This document shows, piece by piece, positions 10,590 to 21,800 of a stretch of 64,000 nucleotides of DNA. The DNA is from Cladocopium goreaui (lineage: Eukaryota; Sar; Dinophyceae; Suessiales; Symbiodiniaceae): positions 1,228,780-1,292,779 of the forward strand of contig CAMXCT020000446.1 in assembly GCA_947184155.2 (NCBI GenBank), in the 5' to 3' direction. Both the position numbers and the translations under genes were made by a program. A model generated the notes under the pieces. The model saw only the letters and a program-made list of their open reading frames with translations. It was not told the DNA's origin and searched no databases. The stretch's first letter is position 1, and each line of letters begins with the position of its first letter.

Positions 10590-13340
10590 TTGACCCAACA
10601 TGCTGCTGAGTCTTTTGCCACCAGGACGCTGACGTCCAGATCCATAATGGCAGAGACCAAGGCTTGAATGCCAAATCGATCTGCGACCACCAAGATTTCC
10701 ACCAACAAGTCCTCAGCTTTCCAGGGTGAACCGCATGAATCAGTTTCAACACATGGACAGCACCATCTTGCTGTGCAGGCAGATGGCAGCCAGGAGCCGT
10801 TGGTCAACAAAAGGTGGTACTTCGATAAGTTATGATAAGTTTATGTACTTTTGGGTGTGAGTGATTTGATGGACTTCACTGAAGCAGGATATTTCAGCAA
10901 GGATTTGCCTCAAATTGGGGGGCTCGAAGGGCCGAGGCACGCAGGCACACGATCGGCACTGTAACTTCCTTTTTTTCCGAAGGGCCGAGCAATCCCATTG
11001 TTCCATTTTTCCCGATTACTGTAACTTCCTTTTTTCCTGAGTGTAAATGCAAGCCCCAAAAAGTGATCCATCACTATTTTAGTGGGGTTTTACTTTCTGT
11101 CTTTATGAGGGGATTGCCATAAACCCATATTATCCACAAGATCGGTATTGCTTACCCTCCAGTACACTAGCCAGTGGGAATGGCTCCAGTCAATCAACCA
11201 CCATCCCAACCAGCAGATCCGGGGGTTTGGGGGGGATCACTTTCGGCCCAAGGCTCCCATGGCAATGGTTCCACATTGCCATAGATCCAGGAGATAATCC
11301 AACGCCAGGCACCAAAGGATCCGCAGTCAGGCTGCCAGCAGTCCTGGCGGCGTTGGACATCACCTATTTGCACATCAAACATGGCAATCCACCCAGTTAC
11401 AATGTGTTGTTTCACGTCTATAGATGATTTGATCTAACATAATTATACTATGTTTACTATGTTCTATTCCATTGGCAAGTTAGAGTACAGTGCAGATTAC
11501 AACAATTTCACTGTTCACTGCTTCACCAAGACAAGAACCGCTGGTCACCGCTGGTCCTTGTCATCTCCAAAGGTTCCTTCCAGCTGTGCCTTGACAACCC
11601 ATCTCATGACCCATCTCATGACCCATCCCTTGTCGGTTTCCAAACGATGTGCATTTCTGATCATTATTTGGTTCAAGTAAAAATGCCCCAATCTTTCCAT
11701 CAGTCCAGATATAAAACACTTAAACTCCCACGTCTTTTGGTTGGTTGGACCCTTGAAATCTGTCATGTTTCACTGAAGATAAATTGTTCCAGTCCCCAAT
11801 AATTGTTCCTGGTATTCCATGGTTAAGCCGCAAGAAAGTTTTGTCAAATTGGGGTTGTCTGAAAATATAAAAATGATAATTGTTGATAGTCTATCTTTTT
11901 CGCCATTAAAGGAGCCATATGCCGAGGAGAATCCATGTAAGTCCCCTATGTTCAGACACGCCAATGCAGTATTCCATATATTGTTGGTTATACATGTCCC
12001 ACCAATTATTCCAACACATTCCAACTTCCAACTATAATAATCTGTAGTAGATCCTTATATATCATATCCAAGCGAAAAAAAATCTGCCCTAGCTCCCCCA
12101 TCAGATCCCTGTCGCGCGCGTCGCGCGACTCTCAAGACATCGCTGGCCGATGCCAGCACCACGCGGTGCGCTCGGATGGGAACGACGTGGCCGACGGGAC
12201 CAGGACCACTGAGGTGTCCAAGGTCGATGGTTAGATCCTGAGCTCGATGCTGGATGGACATCATGGAGTGCTTGGGGTAATTTTAATATGGAGAATGGAT
12301 AGAAAACATGGGGTAGCATCAAGATTGGGAGTTGAACATGAAAACATGGGATTGCAGCATTGAACAAAGGGGGTTCATGCAATTCAAGTTTCAAAAATGG
12401 GGTTCAAGTGGCCAACCGTGGGCATATAGGAATAGAACAAACTCTAGCATCCAAACAACAACGTGGTGATCAACCGACAAGAATGAGCAATAAAGAAACA
12501 AAAAGGAACCGCAAACGTAGTCCGAAGTACACCGGACAGAGATGACTTCGTTGTCTACAAACAACTACCATCACGACTGCCTGCATATGCTGCATGCAAC
12601 TGTGTCCATACTGTGCTTAGTTCAACACATTCTCAAAAAGTTCAATCCTTTTTGTACATTAGAATTGATTGGAACATATTAGAACATATTAGAACATACT
12701 AGAACATATTAAAACTAAATCTTGAACACAAGAACGGAGACACTGGCCAAGAAAAGATGCATCAACTCCATCAAGGACCAGGATCACTGCTTCCACCGGG
12801 ACCGCCCCTCTATCCTGTTCCAAGTCACTGAGAACTTTCCATCTTTCAGTATCTGTGCTAAACCTCATGGCCGGTGCTACATGGCCCTATGACTCTTTCA
12901 CTTGAAAATCTTGAAAACAACATTTCCACCAAGAAGGCAACGAAGCAAGTAGCATACAGTTCCAGCTTCACATCTGATTTGAAGCAACCAACGGGAGAGC
13001 TTGCGAATCGCTGGATCCGAGAGGATAGGAGTAGCCAACTGGATACAGAACCATAGTTGAAGACAGAGCATATTATATATGGAAGTACCAACCATGGTTC
13101 CATATAATGGTATTATATATGTTATATAATGGTATATAATGGGAATCCGAACTATATACCATTCAATTAATGTAAAACATCGTGTGCCCACGCTGGAAGT
13201 CGAAATCCATTTGCACTGCCGAGCAACCAGCGAAGTCATGCCTCAACACAGCAGGAATCCGAGGAGAAAACACATCCGTCAGGTTTTCTATCGCATTTAT
13301 CACCCAGTAGGAGCTGCCAGACTCAAAGACCCCAGGGTTC
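10590..13340 (-). CDS. Candidate BTB/POZ-domain protein gene, multi-exon
   Basis: Minus-strand exon candidates in order: 13340-13185 (ESGSSYWVINAIENLTDVFS...), about 13040-12905 (PILSDPAIRKLSRWLLQIRC...), about 12855-12725 (ERWKVLSDLEQDRGAVPVEA...), 12264-12115 and 10800-10590. The last two look like the two halves of a BTB fold. The first reads DLTIDLGHLSG...VPIRAHRVVLASASDV (the D-x-T ... AHR.VLA.S motif). The second reads EDLLVEILVVADRFGIQALV (the LL..LVLADRFG..L. helix). BTB proteins commonly act as cullin-3 adaptors or oligomerisation modules. The three upstream exons are placed in the same gene only by strand and spacing. Exact splice sites are not fixed. Confidence 0.4.
11851..11962. 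repeat. TIR element, divergent member of the 43037 family
   Basis: Left end GGGGTTGTCTGAAAATATA and right end CCTATGTTCAGACACGCC are imperfect inverted copies matching the GGGTGTGTCTGAAAATAG termini of the element at 43037-43146. It lies between the two BTB-half exons, i.e. in a predicted intron. Confidence 0.5.
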
Positions 13341-13359
13341 AAAATGATTGCATATCATA

Positions 13360-13463
13360 TACCCTCTGGTGAACTAACATAGCAATGGAAAATGGCTATT
13401 TATAGTGAGTTTTCCCATTAAAAATGGTGATGTTCCATAGTTATGTTAGTTTACCAGAGGGTA
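13360..13463. repeat. TIR element family 1, copy c
   Basis: TACCCTCTGGTGAACTAACA / TGTTAGTTTACCAGAGGGTA termini, intact inverted repeat. The core differs from copies a and b. It lies directly upstream (minus sense) of the candidate exon 13340-13185. Confidence 0.8.
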
Positions 13464-13739
13464 CTTGAGATGGTTAGGCTATGGGTCAATACCCCGCTAT
13501 CCTGTCCTTCACGCCAAAACAGCTGTGGTATGCTGGTGTCTAGCCGGATGTTCATCGCACACATAGACAAACCCATCCACATATGGCAAACCGCAAGGAA
13601 CCACCAGCAGCTATAGCTGGAAGGTGTGAACTGGCATCTTGGTCTTGTCCAAAAATCGGATGCCACTAAATTAAATATCAGATACAATTCATACTTTATC
13701 AACCTTTCCCGATTGAAGTATACATAAGATGGGAGTAGA

Positions 13740-14350
13740 TCTTCCATTGTTCATACAAACCCACTTCTTGGCGCTCTTCATCAAACCGAGTTGCGGAGCC
13801 ACACTCTGATCACTCGTCACTTCAGGTGGCGAAGTTCGCTTCGGCATTGCTGGGAGAGCGTTCTTCGTGTGGGTCACATGATACTTTGACACTTTGGCAT
13901 TGCTGACATTGCTGAAATGGGCTGATCTTCCCCCAATCTGGGGATATCTGGGGATATTTAGAACCCAACGGGTTCTCTGGGGAAATTTTGGTTGAAGATG
14001 TGGAAGTTTCTTGAGAATTCCCTGGGCCATGATTGCCATGATCCAGGATTCTGCCGATTTGTTTGGTCTTGAACAGCCGGACTTGGACTTGGACAAGGGC
14101 TGGAAAGTTGTTTTGGTATGTTTTGGTGAACACCAAAGAATCTCTATTGAAAATGGTTTGCACTACTTGCAGATAGTGTGGCTTCCCAAACACCTTTGTT
14201 TCAAGCCGCCATCGTGAAGCAAGCTGCCAAGATCTTGAGGATTCATTTGGGGGAGCGTCCAGGAAATGGCTGCCGGAGCCAGGCAATGCACCGATGTGAA
14301 ACGAAAGATACCATACATCTTGAGCACTGGCAAAAATAAGAGTCCCTACT
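13740..14350 (-). CDS. Two exon-like segments, minus strand, unknown product
   Basis: 14335-14215 follows a TTGCCAG acceptor and reads AQDVWYLSFHIGALPGSGSH and onward. About 13880-13740 reads KNALPAMPKRTSPPEVTSDQ and ends KKWVCMNNG. Both have coding-like composition. The second is low in hydrophobic residues and may be a linker. No family recognised. Confidence 0.25.
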
Positions 14351-14459
14351 CTAGCCAACTAAGCATGTTCCTTTATTGTCTTCAATAGTAGCAGTAAATA
14401 CACGTGTTATGAATGTATTCAAAATTCAGAAAGCAGAATACTGTGGTAATGATAGCAAT

Positions 14460-15110
14460 TGTTTACCCCTATTATACAACCATCATTAACCACTATCATA
14501 TAACCATTGATTTTATCAATATTCCTAGATTGCTATAATAAATTAACCATTATTGACTATTGTCCAATGTTAACAATAGGTTAATTAATTGATATTCACC
14601 CATAATTTTGCCGTTATTCACCACTAACCAGTGATTTGCTATTAACAATGAAGTAATAGCCAAATGGTTTGCCATTATTAACCACTATTATATATAACAT
14701 CTAACTATGGTTATTAACCACTATTAACCAGTGATGTGCTATTAAACGCTACATAACACCACTATCTAACCAGTGAGTGCCATTATTCACCACTATTAAC
14801 TATGGTAATTAATGTCAATAAACCATAGTTTATTAATCAGGGGGGGTACTCCCCAAATAGTCATAATCTGATACTTAAATGGTAGCCCCTCAATGAAACA
14901 ACCTAGGAGTTTATTAATCCAGGGTTGACATTAACAACTAACTAGATGGCAATAGTGGTTAATAATGGATTAACTATTAACAATGGTTATTAATTATTAT
15001 ATAACTATTAACTACGATTCTTAACCACTACTAAGTTACTAAGTATTAATGTTCACATGGCGTTAATAAACCACCCGCAATAAAGTACGCCAACTCCCAG
15101 GAAAAATTAA
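14460..15110. repeat. TTAACCA-rich degenerate repeat tract
   Basis: Dense irregular iterations of ATTAACCACTATTAAC and related words in both orientations continue at 15548-15700. No open frame of note. Similar words occur at 42690-42812 and in the core of the 1165 element. The tract may derive from stacked or decayed inverted-repeat elements. Confidence 0.5.
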
Positions 15111-15227
15111 TACCCCCCCCCCACGGTAATAAAGTACGCCAACTTTTTTTCCCGTTTGTTTTGCCATTTTTTTCCGTTTTTTTTCCGTTGTTTCCCCGTT
15201 TTTTTCCCGTGGTTTTTCTCGTTATTT

Positions 15228-15455
15228 TTCCCTTTATGTATTCGTTTTCAATTAGGCAATTCATTTGGGAATACTAAAGTGGAAAGAAAGTTCCCTTTAT
15301 GTATTCGTTTTCAATTAGGCAATTCATTTGGGAATACTAAAGTGGAAAGAATGTTCCCTTTATGTATTCGTTTTCAATTCGGCAATTCATTTGGGAATAC
15401 TACAGTGGAAAGAATGTTCACTTTATGTATTCGTTTTCAATTAGGCAATTTGTTC
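15228..15455 (+). repeat. 63-bp tandem repeat, about 3.6 copies
   Basis: The unit begins TTCCCTTTATGTATTCG and recurs at 15228, 15291, 15354 and 15417, exactly 63 bp apart, with one to four substitutions per copy. Because 63 is a multiple of 3, a plus-strand frame stays open and encodes a repeated 21-residue block (FPLCIRFQLGNSFGNTKVER). It follows a T/C-rich tract (15142-15227). No start or splice evidence makes it a gene. Confidence 0.85.
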
Positions 15456-15709
15456 GGCGCCACATAGGTCTGAAAATTTTCCAGGAACCCTAGGTGAATG
15501 TTTGGCCTAGATTTTATTGTAATGCTCTTAATGTTTGGGGGGGTTATTAATGCCATGTTAACATTATATAACTATCATTAACCATTATTAACCACTATTA
15601 ACTAGTATTAACCATGATTCACCACTATTAACTAGGATTAACCATTATTCACCACTATTAACAATGGTTATTAATATCATTAACTACGGTTATTATAACC
15701 ACTGGGCGC

Positions 15710-15795
15710 ACCTCCAAGGAGATCCCTTGCATTCCTGGAAGCTCCCGCAGCTCACCAGTGGACAGGAAACCGTCGCGGTCCAGGTCTAAGCGTTC
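15710..15795 (-). CDS. EF-hand exon (Ca2+-binding loop)
   Basis: An acceptor GTTTTCTTTTCAG is followed by ERLDLDRDGFLSTGELREL. This is a complete 12-residue EF-hand loop (D-L-D-R-D-G-F-L-S-T-G-E) with Asp at positions 1, 3 and 5, Gly at 6 and Glu at 12. The exon ends near GGAGGTGCGC. Same strand as the EF-hand exon at 18121-18254, so both could be parts of one calcium-binding protein gene. Confidence 0.6.
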
Positions 15796-16405
15796 CTGAA
15801 AAGAAAACACCACGGCGTTGTTTAAAGGACTGAAGCCAGAGGTTTTTAAACTTGGACATTGTACGATTTTTATGGGAAATTCTATAGTTGTCGTGATGGA
15901 AAAATTTATCGTGTTTATGGGAAATTCTATAGTTTCATGGGAAATTCTGTGGTTTTTATGGGGAAATTATGAAAATTGTATGTTTTTCAAAAGAAATCCC
16001 AATAGTATGGAAAGATTGTGGGAATAGTGGTCCCATCATCGATGGCCCCTATAAATTCTATTGTTTTTGTAGGAGAAACAGATGGGAAAAGGATGGAAAG
16101 GTTAAATCGATCTGTGAACTGGTCCACCAAAGTTGATCAAAGCAAGTCTCTAGAGACTGAAAAGCATGAAATGGTGGTTGCGACCTAAATTTTGGTATCT
16201 CCAACACCAAAAAAAGCCGTAGCCAGGATGAAAGTATAACTTCAAGAAGAGATTTGACATAACAAGCAAGACCGTCTACAACAAGCCAGACCCTCTTGTC
16301 ACCAAACGTTGAGGGGCCTAAATAATTACCAGCATTTTATGATTGGGGGCGAAACCCAACAGATTGGTCGTATCCACGCCAGTATACATAATCCTACTTT
16401 TTGAT

Positions 16406-16512
16406 GTGGCTATGGATCAATACCTATTAATACCATTTTTAGGGGAATGAACATCCATTTACCAGCTATTTTGATGTTCACCAGGGGTACCTAATTTTGA
16501 CCCATACCCATG
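16406..16512. repeat. TIR element family 2, copy
   Basis: Left TGGCTATGGATCAATACC, right TTTTGACCCATACCCATG, with the standard core. It abuts the 3' side of the candidate minus-strand exon 16690-16513. Confidence 0.8.
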
Positions 16513-16690
16513 TATTTTCCAACTCAAAGTTGGACTCTGCGATTTGTGTTGCGACGTAACCGATGTTCGACAGCTGCCACACATTCCGAGAATCAAAGAG
16601 CTCCACTGCTGCAGTGGCTCGCCTCTTGTCGGGACAATGATTGATCAGTGCCTCACACAATGGATGGAGCAAGTCTGACAGCAGGACAGC
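16513..16690 (-). CDS. Exon-like segment, minus strand, unknown product
   Basis: About 58 codons open on the minus strand, including LLSDLLHPLCEALINHCPDK and RRATAAVELFDSRNVWQL, with a helical, Cys/His-containing composition. It lies between the two EF-hand exons on the same strand, so it may belong to that gene. No domain recognised. Confidence 0.35.
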
Positions 16691-16872
16691 GCCACCAGCA
16701 CTACCAGTAGGTGTCAAAATTTGGGGGATCAACTTGGATCAACTGTGCATCGGACTTAGGAGCCATGAGGGGGGCATGTCTCATATCTCAATTCAAATGA
16801 TGAATCTACCAGGAAAATTCGCGACACGCAATCACTACCAATGCTTTGTGGTCAGAGGCAACAATTTTGACA

Positions 16873-16942
16873 ATGATGATGACGATGATGATGATGATGA
16901 TGATGAGGAGGAGGATGATGATGATGATGATGATCATGATGA
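16873..16942. repeat. (GAT)n microsatellite
   Basis: GATGATGACGATGAT repeats with a GAGGAGGAG interruption. The poly-Asp/Glu reading on the plus strand is treated as repeat-derived. Confidence 0.9.
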
Positions 16943-18120
16943 AGGGACATCCCGTGCACTGGCGAGTCAGGCCATCCCCTGCACCAGCGAGCCAAAATCC
17001 CGAGCACACACGAGGCAATTAGCGAATGAGACGATCATCTGCCATGCCCCATCCCATCCTCGAACAGATTCTCATCAGTGGCTGGACAGCCATCTTCGCT
17101 GTCCAACAACTTGGTAAAGGATATGGAGTCAAAGCCCTTTTGCCTTAGGACAGGGGATGATGGATGCACTGCAAGATACGTCTCCAAGCACAAAATCAGG
17201 GATGCAGCTTTTCTTTAACAAGCACAACCGTCGCAACCATGATGGTGATAACAAGAACAGTGGCATTTGCAGCATGATAGTATATTAGATTATCCCATTA
17301 TGATCCCACTATCATCATTGCTTCATAGTTACCAATAGTTATGAACAGTCCATTCCTGTGGGTCCAAAAAAATCTCATCCTTCACATTTTGAAACCCACG
17401 TTGGCAAGGCGCGGCTGGATCTCCATATCACCTGGTTGTGTGGGCAACGGCTGGCTCTTGTGGGAACAAAGGTTTACTGAACGGATGGCCATCAGAATAA
17501 ACTCCCTGCGGATTAAATTCAAGACCTGTCTATGCTTTATCCTCACGTTTTTGTCAAGCTACAAAACCATAGATCTCGGCAGCAAGCTCGATCCATACCG
17601 AAGCAGGTTCGTTTTCACCACTTTTTAGTGGCAAATGGGCAAAATGATCTCCATCAATATCTATTGTTTCTAGTTGCCATAAAATGCGGGTAAATGTCCA
17701 TTCTTGGGCATTCATATCCACGACTTTGGCAATTCTGAGCAGCAAATCCATTTTTTTGCATTGATACCTTTCCATTCATATGCATTGAAATGACGGTAAA
17801 TCTGCCACTTGCAGAACTCATTTGATCACTGTTCAAAACCCGCAACATCATTCCATTATACTGTACTGGTTTGTTAGCAGAGTTTCGCAGCTATGGATTA
17901 TGATAATCCCAACATATTGGGCAGTATACCCACCGAACATATTGTCAATCGACCAGCATTTATCAACTAGATCCCCATATTCTCGAAGGTTTTGAAACCC
18001 CCAAACATCATGGTGAAATCCACATGTTTCACCCCAGATCCAAAATGATTCACCAACAGGGCCCCCAAAAACCCCAAAAACCCCAGGGCCACATTCCACC
18101 GCCGTGGAAACTCCACGCTG

Positions 18121-18254
18121 AGCGTCTGCAGAGCTCCTGGTACTCCGCGCGCCACTCGTCCTCCGAGAAGTTGAAACCCATGAGCCGCGCGAGGCCCATG
18201 AGTTCCCCCTGCTGCAAAAAGCCATCGCGGTCACGGTCCAACATCCTCCAGCAG
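18121..18254 (-). CDS. EF-hand exon (Ca2+-binding loop)
   Basis: After the acceptor GATCATCTCAG the frame reads CWRMLDRDRDGFLQQGELMG and continues LARLMGFNFSEDEWRAEYQE. The loop D-R-D-R-D-G-F-L-Q-Q-G-E has all canonical Ca2+ ligands, followed by an exiting helix. Codon usage is GC-rich relative to the flanks. The LINE lies upstream (minus sense) and another EF-hand exon downstream at 15710-15795, so the LINE may sit at the edge of or inside this gene. Confidence 0.65.
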
Positions 18255-18286
18255 CTGAGATGATCTATCTGTAGACTAGAATGTGT

Positions 18287-18508
18287 ATGTCTATATATAT
18301 TATATATAGTATATATATATATATATTATTTTATTTTATATGTTATATATTATATGTTATATATTATATATTATATATAGTATATATATATTATATTAAA
18401 TTGTATATGTTATATATTATATATTATATATTATATATATTATATATTATATTATATTATATATATATATACTATTATATATTATATATTGTATATATAA
18501 TAATATAC
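18287..18508. repeat. (TA)n/TATAT-rich microsatellite
   Basis: About 220 bp of TATATAT/TTATATTATA sequence, ending in TGCATGCATGCATGTATGTATG. It lies about 320 bp beyond the RT stop on the 3' side of the LINE. Whether it belongs to the LINE tail is not determined. Confidence 0.9.
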
Positions 18509-18831
18509 AGATAATGCATGCATGCATGTATGTATGTAAGGTCGGCATGTATGATTATAGTGATCATAACAATGACAATGACGATGAATATAATACATGA
18601 TGATAATGATAATGGTTGCGACTGTCCGGTGTAATAATCATCCACTACTAAATCGGCCATAAAATCGTCCTATTCCATATTCCCCATTTCTGGATTATCA
18701 TCATGTCATGTTCTCCATTGACATCCATGTTCAAATGAGCAGTGTTCGAAATCCTCTGTCATTCCATTTCCCATTTCCCATTCGGCCATGTGATCTCAGC
18801 TGTATGTACAACTAAGCTCGCCAATGGGTGA

Positions 18832-21800
18832 TCATCTGCCCTGTGTTAGGGCAGGCATCCCTTGTAAGTCTTTGCCTACTTTGCGTATGGGCTTACCAAT
18901 GTGCTTCTGGAAAACGTGGTCAATTCCACTAATGATCTCCTGTGGCAGTTTGATCTTGAAGCAGCGTGTCCAGATAGGAAAAGAAGAACCTGCAGGGCGG
19001 CGCCTAATGGGGCCAACTTCGATGTTGAAAGCCTTTGCGAGGCGCACCACAAAGTGACTCATCCATGTGCACTGCTGCGTGAAGCAGTACTGGTGATGCA
19101 GTGGCATACCTTGTTCGGCTGTGAACCACTGCTTATTGATGCACACCGGACCGACACTTCCACTGTGCTGTTGGAAATGAATCACTAATTGGTAGGAGGA
19201 TAGCCATTGCGGCGTAGCTCCTGGCAAGTTATGCAAGTGCTGCAACCAGTCAAATACCATTTGTCCGCTATCTCCCAATTGAACTGCGGGATCCCTGTCA
19301 GTCCATGTAGGGAAAGGATCAAACAAACATGGGTGATCATCTTCAGGTGGTGGCAAAAAGGAGGGCACCGGAACTGCACTGTCAAGTGTACTGGTCTTCG
19401 CCATCTGTGCACGCTGACCTACTGCAACAAAAATCCAGTGGACTGCATCCCTCATCAGCTCTCGGCTAATTATTTGGCGTTTCAGACTATCTCTGATTTT
19501 CCAAAAATGTGGGGTGAAAAGACTGCGGGCTTCTTCTGCGGCTCGGTCTGCTGATTCGTTGCCCAAAATGGCCCATTTCTCCACAGGACTGCTCGATGCT
19601 TCAACTGTTGAGTGAGAATGAATCTTGGCAACTTTGATCAGCAGTTGGTGTGCAACTGCTTGTTGGGTAAGGTCAAACAGTCTTTGCCACAGGTCGTGGT
19701 CATTGCTTGTGTTGGAGCATGCGGTGTCTCCAGTGCGGAAAGCTTCCAATGTTCTTTGAACCTCGAGGTTATCGACCCACAAAATAGCTGGCTTATCATG
19801 CAGAACTATCCATTCCAAAGCTGATATACATGCTAGTATCTCTGCCCTCAAAACCGTCTGCATGAGGCCTGGCACAAAACCCTGGGCCAATGTGAGAAAA
19901 CCTTTGGCTGGCAATGTCGCAAGTGAAACTCCCCAAGTAGCTACTCGCAGTATTGGGTCCGCTGGTGAGACCGCACTACCATCTGTGAAAAGGTGAGCGA
20001 CGGGGAAATGACAATGGTGAGTCTGAAAACATTTTGTTCTGTCTGGCAAGTTGTGCAGGCAAGCATGAAAATCCTGCAAGGCTTCTGGCTCTGAAATCCA
20101 ACCATGGTTGCGGGTGCACAAAGGTGCTTGGTGGATCTGGTCCAAAATTTGAGGATCAATTTTTGCTCGGAGATCTGCCGTGGCTGGGCAAAACCAATGT
20201 CTGTGTAACACTGAGTCATCTGCAGGACACCACGGACAGGAGGTTTGATCTACTAAGCCGCTATGGATAAGTTTATCATTGGTGAAAAAACTTCCATTCA
20301 AAGCATAGCGTACAAACCCTTGGTCAGACAATTCAATCTTCTTCATGGACGCAAGTGTCAAGGCTACATCTGCATTCTCGATACCTTCCATGGAGTTGCG
20401 TTCTGCAGCTTTGGAACATGCCAAGGTCCACCAAGCTAGTTGCAGACGACGCTTGAGGAGGCTAATTGGACTGTCAAAAACATGTATGGCCAAACCCTTG
20501 TGGTCCAGGAACCATCCATTGCCTTGCCATGACCATGCAATCATGTGCAATCTTTGGAGCAGCACTCCACACGGGCCTGGGTCAACTCTGCGGTCTGGTT
20601 GATCTGTCAGAAAATCCAATACCTCATAGGAAGGCAAGGGGTCTGCAAAACGTCTGAAAGAGAGTACTGTCTGCCAAAGGCACCAATAGCCTGGGTCACT
20701 GCGGATGTCACAAATGCATGAGAGTTGCAGCATCGGGTGCATACCCTTGTTGGACCATCCTAGCCCACGCAATGCACGTGTGCGCAGCCGATTGATGTGG
20801 TCTTGGCCAAAAATGGTGGTACTGATACCATACAGGGCTTTGGGCCAAGCGGCCACTCGCAGGCTTATCTGTTTTTGGCGAAGCGGGGCAGGGCTCCTGG
20901 CTAGGCGGGGCCAGTAGTCAGTGAGCTTGTCCGCTCGTGCTCTCAAGACTTTGTTAGTGTGGCGTCTGCAGAATGTCATCTGGCCTCCCAGGTCCTTCGT
21001 GTCATAAATGACTGCATGACCTGCCTGTCTGAGGATATCTCTTTGTTGGGTGGAGGTGGCCCATGTTACTGTTTTGGATGAGTCAAGCTCGATGTCCAGC
21101 TCCTGGCAAAAGGTCTTGATGCCTTGAAAACCATCGATGATTCCTTCCGAAGTTTGGGAAGTGATCTCCATGTTGTCAACGAAGCTCCATAATTGAACTG
21201 TTGGTGTGGCATGGTGGAGCCAGGCAAACAGTCCGATGTTCACAATGTACATCGAGGCTACGCTGAGTGGATCACCCTCAGGAAAGCCCGTTGTTGCTCT
21301 GAGGGCCGGTCCAGTTCCACCATTGATGGCGAATCGCCTCTCCAGCCCAGTGATGGCAGAAAACCATGGTTTCAAGATCTGTTCAGGGATGCGCAACTGC
21401 CGAGCCATGTGGAATACTGGTATGCGCGGCAAGCAATTGTAGCACTTGACAATGTCGCTAATGCCCCCTGCCAGGGGCTCACCATCATACCAGGATCTTT
21501 CGACCAATGCAGAAATTTTCCACCAAACATGTGCCGTTTCACGTTTGGATCTGTTACCCAACAATCCATCTGGAGAAAATTTAGCTAGCCAGGCTAAAAT
21601 CTGTTTTGTTCTGATGGAGGACCAAATCCTATAGGGTAAGGAAAGAACACAGATTGGTCTAAATTCCGAAGGCCTATCTGCATGGATTCGTTTTTCGATG
21701 GCTGTTATCAAACCTGTGCGCATAGCTTGTGGCCAGGGTTGGCCTTGTTCGATGTGCCAGAACATCTGCAAAAGGTTTTCTGTCAAGGCTGTGGGCAGTC

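Noticed and set aside
18287-18508. TA-rich tract as the LINE poly-A/tail
   Set aside because: It is about 320 bp from the RT stop, is not A-homopolymeric on the minus strand, and many similar TA tracts occur elsewhere in the window.
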